Source: Sulfurovum sp. (GTDB lineage Bacteria > Campylobacterota > Campylobacteria > Campylobacterales > Sulfurovaceae). Taken from it: a stretch of DNA of 5,861 bases. Within the stretch, counting starts at the first letter, position 1; every line of letters begins with the position of its first letter. Under the pieces are notes generated by a model. The model was not told the origin of the DNA. It did no database searches and was given only the letters and a program-made list of their open reading frames with translations. This document shows, one piece after another, positions 1 through 5,861 of the stretch. Location of the stretch: assembly GCA_024763575.1 (NCBI GenBank), contig JANTFF010000057.1, positions 1 to 5,861 on the forward strand. Reading direction: 5' to 3'. Made by a program: the position numbers and the translations under genes.

Positions 1-1003
1 AAAGAATAACTTAGCACCTATTCCAAGTGATAAAAAAGAGTTACTGAAAATTATTGACCCCAAAGGAGTTCTCACAAGCAAAAGAGTCGAATTAGGTAAA
101 ATGTTATATTTTGAACCAAGACTCTCAAAAAGTAGCCTAATCTCATGTAATTGGTGTCACAATCTAGCATTAGGTGGAGTAGATGGAGTACCAAAAGCAA
201 TAGGGCATCACTGGAGTGGAAATCCAAGACATATAAACTCACCAACTGTATATAATGCAGTATTTGCCAAAAGACAGTTTTGGGATGGTAGAAGCCCTAG
301 CTTAGAAGACCAAGCAATGGGACCTATTCAAGCAGGAGTAGAGATGGCAGCACCTGCAAAATTGGTAGTAGATAGGATTAAATCAATTCCAGAGTATGTT
401 AAACTATTCCAAGAGGCTTATGGTAAAAAAGTTAAAATAGATTTTAAAAAAATTACATCAACTATTGCAATATATGAAAGAACACTAGTTACTCCATCGA
501 GATATGATAAGTTTTTAAATGGAGATAAAAAAGCATTAAGTAAAAAAGAGCAAGAGGGATTAAATATATTTATAGATAAAGGGTGTGTAACTTGTCATAA
601 TGGAATAGCTTTAGGTGGAGATATGAAACCTTTTCAACTAAGAGCTAAATACAAATATGTTAAAGTTGGTGGATTTGAAGGAGATGGCAATAAAATGGTA
701 AAAGTTCCAACTCTGCGAAATATTACTGAGACTGCTCCATATTTTCATAATGGTATGATATGGGATATAAAAGATGCTATAAAAGAGATGGGACATATAC
801 AGGTGGGTTATAAAGTAGATGATAACAAAAAAGATAACCATCTAAATTTGGAGATTATGCCAATAAGTCTAAATGATAAAGAGGTAGATAAAATTGCATC
901 ATTTTTTAACTCATTAGAGGGCAAAAAACCAAAAATTTTATTCCCAATGTTGCCTAAAAGTACATCTAAAACACCAAAACCTGAACCTGAAAACAAAAAA
1001 TAA
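1..1003 (+). CDS. Di-haem cytochrome c peroxidase, 5' end cut by the window edge
   Basis: Periplasmic enzyme that reduces H2O2 to water with electrons from small c-type cytochromes (CcpA/MacA/MauG family). The frame is open from base 2, so the ATG at 101 is internal; 333 residues are visible. Seen: haem motif CNWCH (fragment residues 49-53, bases 146-160), WDGR with Trp94, GPIQ then Glu114 in VEM, second haem motif CVTCH (195-199, bases 584-598), PTLRN, APYFHNG, and the Met of KEMGHIQ (about 263), the expected distal ligand of the electron-transfer haem. A His in IGHHW fits the loop His that caps the peroxidatic haem in the resting enzyme. These positions nearly match mature Pseudomonas CcpA numbering from memory, so probably little more than the signal peptide is missing. 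The tail is Lys/Pro-rich. The family is certain; true peroxidase versus another MauG-like role is less so. Confidence 0.95.
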   Translation, partial: KNNLAPIPSDKKELLKIIDPKGVLTSKRVELGKMLYFEPRLSKSSLISCNWCHNLALGGVDGVPKAIGHHWSGNPRHINSPTVYNAVFAKRQFWDGRSPSLEDQAMGPIQAGVEMAAPAKLVVDRIKSIPEYVKLFQEAYGKKVKIDFKKITSTIAIYERTLVTPSRYDKFLNGDKKALSKKEQEGLNIFIDKGCVTCHNGIALGGDMKPFQLRAKYKYVKVGGFEGDGNKMVKVPTLRNITETAPYFHNGMIWDIKDAIKEMGHIQVGYKVDDNKKDNHLNLEIMPISLNDKEVDKIASFFNSLEGKKPKILFPMLPKSTSKTPKPEPENKK

Positions 1004-1025
1004 GATTAAAATCTTTAATCTTTTT
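1002..1025 (+). terminator. Putative weak intrinsic terminator after the peroxidase gene
   Basis: A perfect 9-bp inverted repeat, AAGATTAAA (1002-1010) and TTTAATCTT (1014-1022) with a 3-base loop, is followed by three more T's, giving five in a row at 1021-1025. Its left arm includes the last two bases of the peroxidase stop codon. The stem has a single G-C pair, so it is weak and could be leaky. It lies between genes of unrelated function, which fits a transcript boundary. Confidence 0.45.
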
Positions 1026-1028
1026 GGA

Positions 1029-1034
1029 TAAAAT
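1029..1034 (+). promoter_or_regulatory. Possible -10 box for murJ
   Basis: TAAAAT lies directly after the T-rich side of the preceding hairpin and 21 bases before the murJ ATG. This fits the Campylobacterota housekeeping pattern of a TATAAT-like -10 with a T-rich upstream region and no -35 box. A start near 1041 would give a leader of about 15 bases. The only Shine-Dalgarno-like sequence is a weak AGAG at 1048-1051. This is inferred from pattern alone. Confidence 0.35.
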
Positions 1035-1055
1035 GGCAACTAAAAAAAGAGTATT

Positions 1056-2465
1056 ATGAAATTAAAATCTATATTTACCAATAGTTTTGGTATTCTGTTT
1101 TCTCGTGTCACAGGTCTAGGGCGAGATGTTATTATGGCATCTGCTCTAGGAGCTTCTATATATACTGATATGTTTTTTATCGCTTTTAAACTACCAAATC
1201 TATTTAGAAGAATATTTGCTGAAGGTGCATTTACTCAAGCTTTTATGCCATCTTTTGTAGCTTCTAAACACAAAGGTGTATTTGCTACGGCTATATTTTT
1301 ACGATTTATACTTTTTATATTTGCTATGTCATTAACTGTTACACTATTTCCTGAAATTATTACAAAACTATTAGCTTGGGGTTGGAGTAGTGAGACTATA
1401 GCTACTACAGCACCATTTACAGCTATTAACTTTTGGTATTTGGATTTTATATTTATGGTAACCTTTATGGCAACCCTGTTACAATATAGAGAACATTTTG
1501 CTACAACAGCCATGTCAACATCACTTCTAAATATATCTATGATTTCTGTTATGCTTATATATATGAACCATGAACCAAAAGTTATAGTTTATGCTCTTAG
1601 TTTTGGGGTGGTATTTGGTGGAATTTTACAAGTAATTACTCATCTAATAGCTCTAAAACATTTCAAAATGCACAAAATCCTTATAGGTGGCTGGAAATAT
1701 AGAGCCAAAAAAGATGTCAAAGAGGAGGAGAAGAGTTTTACCAAACTATTTATCCCATCAGTTTGGGGTAACTCTGCACCTCAAATATCATCATTTTTGG
1801 ATACTTTTTTAGCTTCATTTTTGATTACAGGCTCAGTCTCATATCTATTTTATGCCAATCGTGTATTTCAACTACCTTTGGGGATTATCGCCATTGCCAC
1901 TGCTACTGCTCTATTTCCATCTATATCCAAAGCACTTAATCGTGGTGACGAAAAAGATGCTTATAGTAATCTCGCTCGTGCTTTTTGGTTATTGGCTTTT
2001 TTACTTGGAGCTTCTGTAATGGGTGGTATAATTTTGGCTGAACCAATAGTTTGGGTACTATTTGAGAGGGGTGCATTTACACAGGCTCAAACATTAGAGA
2101 CTGTTAAAGTACTTAGTATGTATATGATAGGGCTTATGCCTTATGGATTTGCAAAACTTTTCTCTATGTTTTTATACGCTTCACATAGACATAGCAAAGC
2201 TGCTAAAATAGCCTCTATAGCACTTGTAATTAATATTTTAGCTTCATTGCTACTTATGAAACCTTTGGGAGCTATGGGATTGGCATTAGCTGGAAGTATT
2301 GGAGGTTGGGTTCTATTTATATTAACGATTAAAGAGGTTGGATTTGAGAGGTTTATTGAGATAATTAAATCCAAAAAAAGTCTCTTGTTTTTTATAGTTA
2401 TGATATTTTTAGCAATTGCTTTTTTCTATCTAAATCAATTTATTTTAACATTTATACGAGTTTAA
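1056..2465 (+). CDS. murJ: Lipid II flippase MurJ (MviN)
   Basis: Inner-membrane MOP-superfamily transporter that flips the peptidoglycan precursor lipid II from cytoplasm to periplasm. 469 residues, somewhat shorter than E. coli MurJ (511). The N-terminus has the family signature: FSRV and LGRD (Arg17, Arg23), TDMFF (Asp38), KLPNLFRRIFAEGAF (Arg51), and YANRVFQLPLG (Arg269), matching E. coli Arg18, Arg24, Asp39, Arg52 and Arg270. I count about 13 hydrophobic segments by eye, with a charged loop near 214-228 between the two halves; the family has 14, so the last helix may be absent. GAFTQA occurs twice, at residues 57-62 and 339-344. The ATG at 1056 is chosen because the conserved N-terminus begins right after it. 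It is followed by metG; from memory, mviN sits beside another synthetase gene, cysS, in Helicobacter. All key residues are present, so it is probably functional and essential. Confidence 0.96.
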   Translation: MKLKSIFTNSFGILFSRVTGLGRDVIMASALGASIYTDMFFIAFKLPNLFRRIFAEGAFTQAFMPSFVASKHKGVFATAIFLRFILFIFAMSLTVTLFPEIITKLLAWGWSSETIATTAPFTAINFWYLDFIFMVTFMATLLQYREHFATTAMSTSLLNISMISVMLIYMNHEPKVIVYALSFGVVFGGILQVITHLIALKHFKMHKILIGGWKYRAKKDVKEEEKSFTKLFIPSVWGNSAPQISSFLDTFLASFLITGSVSYLFYANRVFQLPLGIIAIATATALFPSISKALNRGDEKDAYSNLARAFWLLAFLLGASVMGGIILAEPIVWVLFERGAFTQAQTLETVKVLSMYMIGLMPYGFAKLFSMFLYASHRHSKAAKIASIALVINILASLLLMKPLGAMGLALAGSIGGWVLFILTIKEVGFERFIEIIKSKKSLLFFIVMIFLAIAFFYLNQFILTFIRV

Positions 2466-2481
2466 TGCGATAAAAGCATTA

Positions 2482-2511
2482 TTTAGTTATAATTTCCACA
2501 AAATAACTAAA
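2482..2511. promoter_or_regulatory. 9-bp inverted repeat overlapping the metG promoter
   Basis: TTTAGTTAT (2482-2490) and ATAACTAAA (2503-2511) are perfect inverted repeats separated by 12 bases. The left arm includes the first three bases of the TATAAT box (2488-2493), and the right arm falls at or just after the expected transcription start. Transcripts starting here would carry only the right arm, so a protein-binding operator is more likely than an RNA hairpin, except in readthrough from murJ. With so AT-rich a background, chance symmetry is possible. Confidence 0.4.
2488..2493 (+). promoter_or_regulatory. -10 box of the probable metG promoter
   Basis: A perfect TATAAT sits in a 73-base intergenic gap, preceded by T-rich sequence, with no recognisable -35 box, as is usual in Campylobacterota. 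A start near 2500 gives a leader of about 39 bases. It would drive metG and the gene 7 bases behind it as one unit. Confidence 0.55.
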
Positions 2512-2522
2512 CTCATTTGTTT

Positions 2523-2527
2523 AAGGA
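2523..2527 (+). promoter_or_regulatory. Shine-Dalgarno of metG
   Basis: AAGGA lies 11 bases before the ATG at 2539. The spacing is slightly long, but this is the only good ribosome site in the leader, and it supports the 2539 start. Confidence 0.6.
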
Positions 2528-2538
2528 ACTGCAAAACA

Positions 2539-4476
2539 ATGTCTTGTCACAAATCATATATTACAACCCCTATCTATTATGTTAATGATGTTGCCCATAT
2601 TGGACACGCTTATACTACTATTATTGCTGATACTTTAGCTAGATATGCTAGACTCATAGGTGAGGATACCTTTTTCCTCACAGGAACTGATGAACATGGT
2701 CAAAAAATCCAAGAGGCTGCTAAAAAAAGAGGTAAAGCTACACAAGCTTATGCTGATGAAATATCTGCTAAGTTTAAAACTCTATGGGACGAATTTGATA
2801 TATCTTATGATAAATTTATCCGTACTACAGATGCAGACCATATGGCAGGAGTCCAAAAAGCATTTAGTGTGATGTATGATAAAGGTGATATATACAAAGA
2901 TGCCTATAAAGGTCACTACTGTATCTCTTGCGAGACATTTTTCCCCGAGACTCAACTAGTCGATGGCGAGTTTTGTCCAGATTGTGGTAAATCAACTTCT
3001 ATAGTAGAAGAGGAGAGTTACTTTTTCAAACTATCTGCTTATCAAGATAAACTTTTGGATTGGTATAAAAACAGTCCAGATTGTATATTACCAAAAAGTA
3101 AACGAAATGAGGTTATCCGTTTTGTAGAGGGTGGGTTAAATGACCTATCTATTACTAGAACTAGTTTTGATTGGGGTGTAAAACTTCCCAAGAGTTTTAA
3201 TGACCCAAAACATGTAATGTATGTATGGCTTGATGCTTTGATGAACTATGTCACAGCACTTGGATATGGAACAGATGAGAAAAATATGGACTTTTGGCCT
3301 GCGAGAGTTCATCTAATTGGCAAAGATATTTTGAGATTTCATGCTATCTATTGGCCTGCATTTTTAATGAGTTTGGATTTACCTCTACCTAAACATATTG
3401 GGGCTCACGGTTGGTGGACTAGAAATGGTGAGAAGATGAGTAAATCCAAAGGAAATGTAGTCAATCCAAAAGAGGTTGCTGATGCTTATGGATTAGAGAA
3501 TTTTAGATACTTTATGCTTCGTGAAGTTCCTTTTGGTGGAGATGGTGACTTCTCACAAAGAGCATTAATGGATAGAATTAATTCTGACCTTGGAAATGAC
3601 TTAGGAAACTTGCTCAATAGACTTATCGGAATGAGTGGTAAATATTTTGAAGGTAGAGTAGAGTGTGATTTAGTAGAGAAATATTATAAAGAGGAGCTAG
3701 ATGAAGTTCAAGTCTCACTTAATAAGTTAGAGCCTATGTTATTTGAACTTCAACTACATAAATATCTCGAAGAGTTATGGAGACCATTAACTGTAGCCAA
3801 TAGAGCCATAGATAAATATCAACCTTGGAGTATGATAAAAGAGGGTAAAACAGATGAGACTATGGCACTAAACGGACTTATTGCTACTATTTTAGCCAAA
3901 GTTTCACTTATGCTTCATGCTGTAATGCCAAAGACTACAAATACTATTGTTAATGCTTTAGGGTTTGATATAGACCCAAATAGTTTTGAGAAAATTATAA
4001 GAAATGGGGAAAAATTAGAGCCTTTTGTAACACAAAAAAGAGAACCACTATTCCCACGAATAGAAGAACAACTTTTAGTTGAGAAAAAGCCTGAAAAAGA
4101 AGTAAAAAAAGAGAGTAAAAAAGAAGAGAAAAAAGAGCCTGACAATATTGCTCTAATAGGTATAGACCAGTTCTTTGAAACTTCACTCAAAATTGGTACA
4201 GTAGTTGAGGCACAAGAGGTCAAAAAAAGTAAAAAACTCCTACTTCTTCAAGTTGATATTGGAGAAGAGAAACCGAGACAAGTAGTAGCAGGTATCAAAG
4301 AGTCGTACAGTACAGAGGATATTTTAAATACACAAGTGTGTGTAGTAGCCAATTTGAAACCTGCAAAACTAATGGGTATGAAAAGTGAGGGTATGCTACT
4401 AGCTGCCAAAGATAGTGATGGACTGTGTCTAATTCGTCCAGAAAAACCAAAGTCTGTAGGGACTCCAATTAGTTAG
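2539..4476 (+). CDS. metG: Methionyl-tRNA synthetase with C-terminal tRNA-binding domain
   Basis: Cytoplasmic class I synthetase that charges tRNA(Met), including the initiator, using methionine and ATP. 645 residues, normal for the form carrying the extra C-terminal domain. In order: YITTPIYYVN; HIGH at 20-23; a knuckle with Cys128, Cys131, Cys146 and Cys149 (CxxC, 14 residues, CxxC), expected to hold one zinc; YVWLDA with Trp230 in the methionine pocket; KMSKS at 299-303; a helical anticodon-binding region at about 345-475; a Lys/Glu linker at about 514-534; and an EMAP/Trbp111-like OB fold at about 540-645 (VVAGI, NLKPAKLMGMKSEGM) that usually makes the enzyme a dimer and grips tRNA. All catalytic motifs are intact. 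It is probably transcribed from the TATAAT at 2488 together with the next gene. The linker is coded by runs of A (see findings). Confidence 0.97.
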   Translation: MSCHKSYITTPIYYVNDVAHIGHAYTTIIADTLARYARLIGEDTFFLTGTDEHGQKIQEAAKKRGKATQAYADEISAKFKTLWDEFDISYDKFIRTTDADHMAGVQKAFSVMYDKGDIYKDAYKGHYCISCETFFPETQLVDGEFCPDCGKSTSIVEEESYFFKLSAYQDKLLDWYKNSPDCILPKSKRNEVIRFVEGGLNDLSITRTSFDWGVKLPKSFNDPKHVMYVWLDALMNYVTALGYGTDEKNMDFWPARVHLIGKDILRFHAIYWPAFLMSLDLPLPKHIGAHGWWTRNGEKMSKSKGNVVNPKEVADAYGLENFRYFMLREVPFGGDGDFSQRALMDRINSDLGNDLGNLLNRLIGMSGKYFEGRVECDLVEKYYKEELDEVQVSLNKLEPMLFELQLHKYLEELWRPLTVANRAIDKYQPWSMIKEGKTDETMALNGLIATILAKVSLMLHAVMPKTTNTIVNALGFDIDPNSFEKIIRNGEKLEPFVTQKREPLFPRIEEQLLVEKKPEKEVKKESKKEEKKEPDNIALIGIDQFFETSLKIGTVVEAQEVKKSKKLLLLQVDIGEEKPRQVVAGIKESYSTEDILNTQVCVVANLKPAKLMGMKSEGMLLAAKDSDGLCLIRPEKPKSVGTPIS

Positions 4477-4483
4477 GCTTTAT

Positions 4484-5464
4484 ATGAAAATAGAAGATTT
4501 ATTAAATTTAACATCAGGTGAGATTGTATCTGAACCTACCATAACAGCAATCAATTCTGTAACTGTTTATCCATCAAAAGTAGATATTGGAGACCTTTTT
4601 ATATCTAATAACCCAGAGGATATAACTACAGCCCTAGAAAAGGGAGCTTATGCAATTATATTTTCTGAGGATAGTATAGAGATTACAGATAATGAAGTAG
4701 CATGGATAAAAGTTGATGATATTCAAAAATCTGCTTTTAAACTTATTCGTTATGTATTAATTAGTCGTGAAGCTAGTTTTTATCTATATTCAGAGCATGA
4801 ACTCTCTTTTATGAAAATGATAGTCACACAAAAAAGCAATTTGGAAATTTTGCCAAATGATTGGCGAAAGCTATTTGAAAAGGTTTTGAATTCTGATGCC
4901 AAAATGTTTATAGGTACAGATAGCCAACTTATGAAAATGATAAAACCAGATGTATCAATCCTAAACAAAGAGGCAAGTTGTGAAATTATCACCGATACTC
5001 TATTTAGAACTACATTTAAAATTAATGGATATATCTATCAAGAAAAAGAGATAACTCCATTTCATGTTGACTATCTACAAAGAGTAGTAGAGTTTTGTGA
5101 TGAGCATCACTTGCCCTATGATTTAGATAGAGTAAAATATACCAAACATTTTGTACCTGTATTTATAGATGGTTTCCTAAATGTTATGAAACCGAGCAAA
5201 AGTGACAAAGTAGCAATCTTTACAGACAATCTATCAGATATATACAAAGCTAGAGAGTATGTCCGATATAATGGAGCATGGGTCAAAACTATTGTATTAA
5301 CCCCACCAAAAACAAAAGTTGATGGAGTTGACAGACCAAACTGGTATGAGAGTGTCGATGAAGCACGAGATATTTTGAAAAATGCCTATTTCAACTATGC
5401 TTTTGTATATGCACTTGATAGAAGTATGTTACCAAAGATTAAAGAGGAGTATTCTCTATTTTAG
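4484..5464 (+). CDS. Uncharacterised protein with a Mur-ligase-like N-terminal domain
   Basis: Not firmly recognised; 326 residues, no signal peptide or membrane segment, so probably cytoplasmic. Residues about 22-91 follow the layout of the Mur ligase N-terminal (UDP-substrate) domain: GDLFI (36-40), ALEKGAYAIIF (50-60), AWIKVDD (73-79), then a helix ending LIRYVL. Where Mur ligases have the GxxGKT ATP loop, this protein has FYLYSEHELSFMK (99-111), without glycines or a GKT. Later stretches (DAKMFIGTD, 138-146; KVAIFTDNLSDIYKAREYV, 242-260) could be remnants of the central and C-terminal domains. I infer a non-catalytic or divergent Mur-ligase relative, but alignment is by eye only. The start is 7 bases after the metG stop, with TTAGG overlapping that stop as ribosome site, so translation is probably coupled. 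From memory, Helicobacter and Campylobacter also keep a hypothetical gene beside metG. A cell-wall or regulatory role is possible but unproven. Confidence 0.85.
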   Translation: MKIEDLLNLTSGEIVSEPTITAINSVTVYPSKVDIGDLFISNNPEDITTALEKGAYAIIFSEDSIEITDNEVAWIKVDDIQKSAFKLIRYVLISREASFYLYSEHELSFMKMIVTQKSNLEILPNDWRKLFEKVLNSDAKMFIGTDSQLMKMIKPDVSILNKEASCEIITDTLFRTTFKINGYIYQEKEITPFHVDYLQRVVEFCDEHHLPYDLDRVKYTKHFVPVFIDGFLNVMKPSKSDKVAIFTDNLSDIYKAREYVRYNGAWVKTIVLTPPKTKVDGVDRPNWYESVDEARDILKNAYFNYAFVYALDRSMLPKIKEEYSLF

Positions 5465-5469
5465 ATAGT

Positions 5470-5492
5470 GGGATTTATTTTTAATAAATCCT
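5470..5492 (+). terminator. Stem-loop at the end of the metG unit, possible terminator
   Basis: GGATTTATT (5471-5479) and AATAAATCC (5483-5491) form a perfect 9-bp stem with a TTT loop; one flanking G-T pair could extend it. It begins 6 bases after the stop codon of the preceding gene. No T-run follows on either strand (the next bases are TCAGAAAG), so it is not a textbook intrinsic terminator. It may act as a weak terminator or as a 3'-end stabiliser. The location between two transcription units favours a terminating role. Confidence 0.4.
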
Positions 5493-5536
5493 CAGAAAGT
5501 CATAAATCAATCAAACTTACTTTTACTCCTTTATGC

Positions 5537-5542
5537 TAAAAT
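5537..5542 (+). promoter_or_regulatory. -10 box of the promoter for the Trypco1-like gene
   Basis: TAAAAT within ATGCTAAAAT lies 29 bases before the start codon, downstream of T-rich sequence (TTACTTTTACTCCTTT). GCTAAAAT is a familiar -10 form in this phylum. A start near 5549 gives a leader of about 23 bases carrying a strong ribosome site. It implies that the last gene is transcribed separately from metG. Confidence 0.5.
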
Positions 5543-5557
5543 AATAAAAAGAAAAAT

Positions 5558-5562
5558 AGGAG
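5558..5562 (+). promoter_or_regulatory. Shine-Dalgarno of the Trypco1-like gene
   Basis: AGGAG ends 9 bases before the ATG at 5572. It is the strongest ribosome site in the window and fixes the start of an otherwise truncated frame. Confidence 0.75.
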
Positions 5563-5571
5563 ACTCCCAAA

Positions 5572-5861
5572 ATGCCAAACGAAAGGACAAAACCAGTAAG
5601 TGTAAAACTAGATGACAACACCACTATCCAAATCGAAACAACTGTACCAAGAGGTGAAAAAGACATCTCTGATGAGAAGATAACAATGGAGTATGAAAAG
5701 TTCTCCATGAGTGTTGAAAAAATTGCCTCACAAACGCTTGAACCCCTCAAAAAGCTACAAGCCAAAAAAGTAACGCTAAAGATGGGTTTATCATTGGGCA
5801 TTGAGTCAGGAGGTCTTACAGCGATGATTGTCAAAGGCACAGGCAATGCCAATATGGAAGT
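5572..5861 (+). CDS. Trypco1 (CU044_2847 family)-like protein, 3' end cut by the window edge
   Basis: 96 complete codons are visible and no stop is reached. No signal peptide or membrane segment. The layout matches Trypco1 (trypsin-co-occurring domain 1): an N-terminal beta strand (VSVKLDD and TIQIETT, residues 9-24), a helix around 41-62 (FSMSVEKI, LEPLKKL), then VTLKMGLSLGIESGGL (67-82) followed by a strand TAMIVKGTGNANMEV. The family pattern is a hydrophobic strand ending in FGLKLS-like sequence, a small-residue turn, and a strand rich in Ala/Gly before a final VTLxW, which would lie just beyond the edge. Known from the family: these small proteins or domains occur beside trypsin-like proteases, caspase-like enzymes and STAND-type NTPases in bacterial conflict systems; their biochemical role is unknown. 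Frame and start are well supported by the promoter and AGGAG. GC (about 40%) and third-position GC (about 39%) exceed the neighbouring gene. The family call is from memory of the pattern; total length is probably 100-130 residues unless it is fused to an effector. Confidence 0.75.
   Translation, partial: MPNERTKPVSVKLDDNTTIQIETTVPRGEKDISDEKITMEYEKFSMSVEKIASQTLEPLKKLQAKKVTLKMGLSLGIESGGLTAMIVKGTGNANME

Noticed and set aside
101..103. ATG at 101 as the start of the peroxidase gene
   Set aside because: The frame is open from base 2 and the upstream residues (LAPIPSDKKELL, then a stretch ending in VELGKM) are typical of the mature family N-terminus, so the true start lies left of the window.
638..996. 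Minus-strand open frames opposite the peroxidase gene
   Set aside because: Low-complexity hydrophobic translations with no start signals, opposite a well-conserved gene.
1235..2374. Minus-strand open frames opposite murJ
   Set aside because: murJ is complete and conserved in the plus frame; these lack ribosome sites and recognisable domains.
2463..2481. TAATGC/GCATTA hairpin at the end of murJ as a terminator
   Set aside because: Only 6 bp with a 7-base loop and no T-run of note (TTT only); too weak to list as a terminator.
2466..2538. T-box or other leader riboswitch upstream of metG
   Set aside because: The gap is only 73 bases and the likely leader about 39 bases, too short for a T-box or SAM riboswitch.
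2660..2872. Second plus-strand frame of 70 codons inside metG
   Set aside because: It overlaps the conserved catalytic domain of metG in another frame and resembles nothing.
3915..4223. Minus-strand open frames opposite the end of metG
   Set aside because: They are shadows of the Lys/Glu-rich linker, giving Ser/Phe- and Leu/Phe-rich low-complexity translations.
4780..4822. Possible ATP-binding loop in the gene after metG
   Set aside because: The residues at the expected place (about 99-113) contain no glycines and no GKT or GKS, so an active P-loop is not supported.
5484..5508. Direct repeat ATAAATC (5484-5490 and 5502-5508) as an attachment site or operator pair
   Set aside because: Seven AT-rich bases repeated once, one copy being the arm of the hairpin; expected by chance in this composition.
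5523..5852. 109-residue open frame on the minus strand
   Set aside because: It lies opposite the Trypco1-like gene, has no ribosome site or family resemblance, and the plus strand has a clear promoter, AGGAG and domain match.

Overview
The window is AT-rich DNA that looks like a Campylobacterota chromosome (the former Epsilonproteobacteria; a free-living Sulfurimonas- or Sulfurovum-like relative is my best guess). The reasons are the heavy A/T third-position use, promoters that show only a TATAAT or TAAAAT -10 box with no clear -35 box, a periplasmic di-haem cytochrome c peroxidase, and metG followed at once by an uncharacterised gene that I recall sitting next to metG in Helicobacter and Campylobacter. 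Genus is not provable from this sequence alone.

All five genes read left to right. (1) Positions 1-1003 hold the nearly complete mature part of a di-haem cytochrome c peroxidase, cut by the left edge around its signal peptide. A short AT-rich hairpin follows that includes its stop codon. (2) Positions 1056-2465 encode the lipid II flippase MurJ, with its key Arg and Asp residues intact. (3) After a 73-base gap holding a TATAAT box inside a perfect 9-bp inverted repeat, positions 2539-4476 encode a methionyl-tRNA synthetase with a zinc knuckle, a KMSKS loop and a C-terminal tRNA-binding OB domain. (4) Seven bases later, positions 4484-5464 encode an unrecognised protein whose first ~90 residues resemble the UDP-substrate domain of Mur ligases but which has no ATP-binding P-loop. 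(5) After a hairpin and a new promoter, a gene starts at 5572 and runs off the right edge. Its 96 visible residues look like a Trypco1 (trypsin-co-occurring domain 1, CU044_2847 family) protein, a domain found in bacterial conflict systems.

The first four genes look like ordinary core genome: peroxide detoxification, cell-wall precursor export, tRNA charging, and a probable cell-wall-related protein co-transcribed with metG. The right edge differs. It has its own promoter, a strong Shine-Dalgarno, higher GC (about 40% by hand count, against about 34% in the preceding 300 bases) and a conflict-system domain, so it may be the first gene of an accessory or defence module lying beyond the window. 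That is the most interesting lead here. No gene-free stretch exceeds about 110 bases. I saw no RNA genes, CRISPR arrays or insertion sequences.
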